A stretch of DNA of 42,581 bases from Verrucomicrobiota bacterium (GTDB lineage Bacteria > Chlamydiota > Chlamydiia > Chlamydiales > SM23-39). The stretch lies in NCBI GenBank assembly GCA_018239895.1, contig JAFEGL010000072.1:1-42581 (forward strand). The letters are read 5' to 3'. A program made the position numbers and the translations under genes. Positions within the stretch are counted from its first letter, which is position 1, and every line of letters begins with the position of its first letter. A model generated the notes under the pieces. It saw only the letters and a list, made by a program, of their open reading frames with translations, did not search any database and had not been told where the DNA came from. This document shows positions 39,088-42,581 of the stretch, piece after piece.

Positions 39088-41232
39088 TTAAACCGAAGTC
39101 GTTGAAGCCGAACTTTCGCTGTTAGCGCTTGAACTAGTGACAGCGGCCGATAGGTCCAACTGGAACGGAGCCGAAGAAGAGGTCGAGCCTGCCATTTGAG
39201 TCACTGGTTGGCCTGTACTACCAGCAGTTGCTCCCTGGCTTCTTCTAGCTTTAACTACAGGTCTTGAATGAACACCCGCTGAAAACTTTGGAGACCCCGA
39301 ATTTGGTGGAACAAAGTTAAATGGTGCGGCAAAAGCGCTTGAACCAGAGGCGCTACCCGTAGGAGTTGAAACCACCGAAGCCGCTCTAGTTAATGCGGGT
39401 GGCGCCATGCTAGAAGAGCTTGCTGTAGAAGGCGGCAAGGCCAGAATGAGCGTTTTCGCGGCAGTTGGTGAAGTGTGCGATGAAGTGTGCGATGCTTGTG
39501 TAAATGGCGTTGGAGTAGCGACCATGGTGCTTGGGGTCGAAGGAGTTGATCCCGAAGCTTGCTGCTGGGCTGCCATTGATGCAGCTGCTGCTTTGACGCT
39601 CGCAGCTAAACTCTTTTTCTTTGAGGTGGCATTCGAAGACGAGCTACTAGATGTTGTACTGCTATTCGCTGCTGAAGAGGAGCTTGCCGCTGGGGCTGTC
39701 GACGAAGAAGCGGCTGGAGCAGAACCTGGCATTCCAGGCTGCCATCCACTTCCCTGGCTATTAAAGAACTCGAACGAAGGCAATGCAGGGGCTGCTAATT
39801 GTTGACCGTTATTCCTGCTGAACGCATTCACAGCGCTGAGAGCCGTTTTGGCTCTTCTAAGGCTGGTTCTTGTATCTTGAACAGAGGCTTTCGGATCTCT
39901 GAAAAAATAGAGGAAATCAGCAGTTTTAGAAAACGTGTCATCATCCAGAGTTAATTTCACTTCTAGAAGCGCATTGCCAGTTGCTTGCAGAGACTCCATG
40001 GCTCCAGGATGTTGAGCAAGTTTTGCAGAAAGAGCTCTAAACAGCCAGCGTTCGCCTCTGTTGATTCCAAATTGCTCAAAATTATCATTCTCATCGCGTC
40101 TTATGTAATTATCATACCACTTCGAATCGCTAGGAACTTTAGCAGCTAAAAGTTCTTTTGCTCGCTCAACAGCTTGAGCGGCAGTCAATTTGCAAAAGCT
40201 AACGATGTTTGCCGAAACTCTATCTCTACCCTCATCTGATTCCATATCTTTAAAAAAGCGTTGAGCTAATACAGCAGCTGTTACGTTTTGGAAGGTCCTT
40301 TCGTATCCATCAGCACATTTCATTGTAAACGGTGTGATCGCGTCGGAATGGAGAATATTGAGTAAATTCTCGATCTTGGCTACTTGACTTCCATTCAATT
40401 TGTAGTCTCTTGCGAGAGTCATATCGGGAAAATCATGAGGCAAGAACAAAGTTTTCTTGTTCGATGGCTTTTCCTCAACTTCCTCTTTTGAACGGAGGAA
40501 ACCAATATGTTTGTTTACCAGCTGAGCGAGCATTACACCGCACAAGGCGCACTGCAGCAAATTGAGCCCTTGCCATCCAGCTTCAGTGTTATAATCGGCA
40601 GCAGGAATTCCAGCGTATTGGCCGGCGTAATGTTCGAGCATCGCATCTGGCGAATTAAACACATAACTTAAAAGTCTTGTATTCGCGAGATAATGAGCTA
40701 TTTTTACACCACCGTACGCCAATCCATTTTTCGTTACATTCAAAGCGTGGCCAGCAAAAGCGGGTACATAACGGATAAGAAAATCGGAGCTATAGGCAAT
40801 CGCTGTGCCGGCTGCTGCGCCAACACCCGACCATGCGAGTTTTTCAGCATTGTTTACAGGCTCTTTGTTAAAAAGCCAGTTTGTGATGGGTTTAAAGGGA
40901 TTTTTTACACATTCCGGAATAAGAGACCATTTTCTTGGTTTGCCTGAACAGCAGGAGAGCAACTTAATTTTTCCAACTTCTTGAGCTAGCCTGTAACCAG
41001 ATGCGAAAGTAAGCGCTACACCAGACGTTCTCGATATTGCATCGCCTCCCCCGCTAGCTGTCACGACCCCTAAGGCGGTTCCTGCTAGGGATAGAGGGAT
41101 TGTTGCTGCGAGCCGCTTCCAAGAAACTTCGGTAGGTTTCTTTTTAGATTGATTGAGATTGTCTGGATCTATTCTTGGAGAAATTTGTTCTGGTTTACCC
41201 CTAATAGATGAAACGGCTGCTGAAGAACTCAT
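39088..41232 (-). CDS. Large hydrophobic protein with Ser/Thr/Ala-rich tail, candidate effector
   Basis: 714 residues, unrecognised. The N-terminal third has several hydrophobic segments, including IPLSLAGTALGVVTASGGG, GVGAAAGTAIAYSSDFL and LNLLQCALCGVMLAQLV, some in close pairs as in inclusion-membrane proteins. A helical middle section follows. From about residue 490 the chain is low-complexity Ser/Ala/Thr/Pro (TAPAASSSSAANSSTTSSSS), mucin-like and likely disordered. There is no typical signal peptide. I chose the ATG at 41232 because GAGGG sits 4-5 nt upstream. The gene stands alone between exbD and the LRR gene. It is somewhat poorer in GC than core genes. Secretion and function are unproven. 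Confidence 0.65.
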   Translation of the reverse strand: MSSSAAVSSIRGKPEQISPRIDPDNLNQSKKKPTEVSWKRLAATIPLSLAGTALGVVTASGGGDAISRTSGVALTFASGYRLAQEVGKIKLLSCCSGKPRKWSLIPECVKNPFKPITNWLFNKEPVNNAEKLAWSGVGAAAGTAIAYSSDFLIRYVPAFAGHALNVTKNGLAYGGVKIAHYLANTRLLSYVFNSPDAMLEHYAGQYAGIPAADYNTEAGWQGLNLLQCALCGVMLAQLVNKHIGFLRSKEEVEEKPSNKKTLFLPHDFPDMTLARDYKLNGSQVAKIENLLNILHSDAITPFTMKCADGYERTFQNVTAAVLAQRFFKDMESDEGRDRVSANIVSFCKLTAAQAVERAKELLAAKVPSDSKWYDNYIRRDENDNFEQFGINRGERWLFRALSAKLAQHPGAMESLQATGNALLEVKLTLDDDTFSKTADFLYFFRDPKASVQDTRTSLRRAKTALSAVNAFSRNNGQQLAAPALPSFEFFNSQGSGWQPGMPGSAPAASSSTAPAASSSSAANSSTTSSSSSSNATSKKKSLAASVKAAAASMAAQQQASGSTPSTPSTMVATPTPFTQASHTSSHTSPTAAKTLILALPPSTASSSSMAPPALTRAASVVSTPTGSASGSSAFAAPFNFVPPNSGSPKFSAGVHSRPVVKARRSQGATAGSTGQPVTQMAGSTSSSAPFQLDLSAAVTSSSANSESSASTTSV

Positions 41233-41428
41233 ATACCCTCGCTTTTTTTGCAATTATTTTAACTTTATTGCAAATTTAACAAAACTAAAATAAGAAATGA
41301 TTGGTTGATAAAATTTTAATAAAATGAATTAAATATTAAACATTACAACATTCATTTAACAGGACTTGCGCCGAATCCCCAAAGTAGATATCATCTTATA
41401 ACCCCGTCCCCTACAGGAAAGGTGAAAC

Positions 41429-42337
41429 ATGACGGTCACAAATACAACTCGACTCGACCTGCGAGGCTCTGACATTGACGATGCGGCTCTACGCCTCCAT
41501 TTCACTGCCTATCTCGAAGATCTGCGCCTTACCTCCTGCCCTTTTCTCACCGACGAAGGGCTCAAACCTTTTTTTGAGTCGGGGGAAATCAAAACCCTTT
41601 CTCTCTCCCTCTGCCCCCAGCTCACCGATTTAACCCTTGAGCTCATCGCTTCCTACCTGCGACAACTTAGAATTTTAGAGCTCTCCAACCAGCCTAACCT
41701 GAGCGACTCTAGCCTCAGCCTTCTCCTCGCCTCTTGTCCTGAGCTAGAATCTCTATCGATCCACAATTGTCCAAGCTTTACAGATCGGACCCTTTTGGCT
41801 CTCTCTCTCTTTGGCAAGCTCAAGTCGCTCCGCCTATCGGGCGCCTCTTCGTTCACTGAAAGAGGCCTCGCCGCCATCCCCCGAAATCTCGAGGCCCTAA
41901 ATGTCTCGGGCTGCCCGGTCCTTTCCGACCCCCTCGCCTCGAACCTCCTCTCCACCTCCAACCGCCTCCGTTATTTCGATGCGAGTTTCTGCCCCCAGCT
42001 GACGACCCCCCTTCCCAATCGAGAATCTCCCCTCCAAGTCCTCAATCTACAGGGGTGCACCTCCATTGGCGATTCAGCTCTACAGACCGCCGCTTCCAAC
42101 TTCCGATCGATCACCCACCTCTACCTCGCCTACACCTCCATCACAGACAATGGACTCCAAACCCTCTCTAACAACTTCAAGCCGCTCAAAGTCCTCGATC
42201 TCTCCCACTGCCCCCTCATCACCGACGCCGGCGTGAAGAAAATATTTCAATCCCACCCGCTTCTCGAGCAGCTCAACCTTTTCAACTGCCCGCTTCTTTC
42301 GGAAAAATACCACTCTTTCTTGAAGGAAACAGGCTAA
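41429..42337 (+). CDS. Cysteine-containing leucine-rich-repeat protein (FBXL/AMN1-like)
   Basis: 302 residues built almost wholly from about ten 24-28-residue LRRs of the LRR_CC type: L-x-x-L-x-L-x-x-C-x-x-L-T-D-x-x-L, for example LRLTSCPFLTDEGLKPF, LNLQGCTSIGDSALQTA and LDLSHCPLITDAGVKKI. This repeat class is typical of eukaryotic F-box/LRR proteins. No F-box is seen at the short N-terminus, nor a signal peptide. LRR proteins are frequent in chlamydia-related bacteria and Legionella as host-interaction effectors. AAAGGTG lies 5-6 nt before the ATG. tRNA-Leu follows 21 nt after the stop. Export is inference. Confidence 0.85.
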   Translation: MTVTNTTRLDLRGSDIDDAALRLHFTAYLEDLRLTSCPFLTDEGLKPFFESGEIKTLSLSLCPQLTDLTLELIASYLRQLRILELSNQPNLSDSSLSLLLASCPELESLSIHNCPSFTDRTLLALSLFGKLKSLRLSGASSFTERGLAAIPRNLEALNVSGCPVLSDPLASNLLSTSNRLRYFDASFCPQLTTPLPNRESPLQVLNLQGCTSIGDSALQTAASNFRSITHLYLAYTSITDNGLQTLSNNFKPLKVLDLSHCPLITDAGVKKIFQSHPLLEQLNLFNCPLLSEKYHSFLKETG

Positions 42338-42358
42338 TCAGGTTAAATATTTCAATCT

Positions 42359-42440
<82 letters not shown>

Positions 42441-42448
42441 AACAAAAA

Positions 42449-42478
42449 GAGGGAGATGAAAATCTCCCTCTTTTTTTT
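42449..42478 (+). terminator. Rho-independent terminator after tRNA-Leu
   Basis: GAGGGAGA (42449-42456), a 6-nt loop, TCTCCCTC (42463-42470) and a run of eight T. This is the clearest intrinsic terminator in the window. Confidence 0.92.
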
Positions 42479-42581
42479 GTCCGGGCAAAAATGCCTGAGA
42501 TCTGTTTTATTTAGCGGCATGAAAAATGATCAGCGCAGAGGTAAAATGAGTAGAGAGAGGCGCAGAGAAAATATATCTAGA

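Noticed and set aside
39407..39805. Plus-strand open frame rich in Ala, Glu and Val
   Set aside because: It is the complement of the Ser/Ala-rich tail of the large hydrophobic protein, a low-complexity shadow.
42481..42581. Short segment after the final terminator with repeated CGCAGAG
   Set aside because: Two imperfect copies in 100 bp at the window edge are not enough to call a repeat, and no gene start with a ribosome-binding site is present.

Overview
The window reads as chromosomal DNA from an environmental, probably amoeba-associated member of the Chlamydiota (Parachlamydiales-like). The evidence is a smpB-dnaN-recF block of the kind I recall from chlamydial genomes, a short Lys/Arg/His-rich histone H1-like (Hc2-type) protein, a DASS dicarboxylate translocator, adjacent exbB-exbD, and several lineage-specific AT-rich genes that look like secreted or inclusion-membrane effectors. 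No genus is assigned. Housekeeping genes are visibly richer in GC than the putative effector genes and the spacers.

Layout. 1-5.7 kb: a frameshifted small gene, a BamE/SmpA-like lipoprotein, an adenylate kinase with an apparent signal peptide, a signal-peptide GNAT, a SulP anion transporter and a DASS carboxylate transporter. 5.7-10.1 kb: an exported FAD/NAD-binding protein translationally coupled to an exported DUF218/YdcF-like protein, an aldo/keto reductase and an MFS transporter. 10.2-18.2 kb: a gene with PPxY motifs, a fused ADP-forming acyl-CoA synthetase/GNAT, RDD and EI24-like membrane proteins, a Sua5/TsaC protein, and a three-gene AT-rich cassette (Inc-like and coiled-coil proteins). 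18.3-26.1 kb: a TspO-TMEM14 pair, an exported Fe/Mn superoxide dismutase, an exported NagB/PIG-L fusion, a protein with a recognisable SH2-like domain, two small proteins, an APC permease with a nitroreductase, and the histone-like gene with a structured leader. 26.5-33.1 kb: rarA, a winged-helix-like protein, a TerC protein, smpB, dnaN and recF. 33.0-42.6 kb: an AT-rich hypothetical overlapping recF antisense, pgi, tRNA-Pro, a hypothetical with trmB, exbB-exbD, a large Ser/Thr/Ala-rich hydrophobic protein, an LRR protein and tRNA-Leu with a strong terminator.

Three themes stand out. First, several proteins carry eukaryote-type interaction modules: an SH2-like domain, repeated PPxY motifs, cysteine-containing LRRs and a bilobed hydrophobic Inc-like protein. 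This fits host manipulation by an intracellular bacterium. Second, five or six enzymes that are normally cytosolic carry N-terminal signal peptides, which suggests an unusual periplasmic or exported enzyme set. Third, intergenic regions repeatedly hold long near-perfect palindromes (about 65-170 bp), some of which include a neighbouring gene's start codon.
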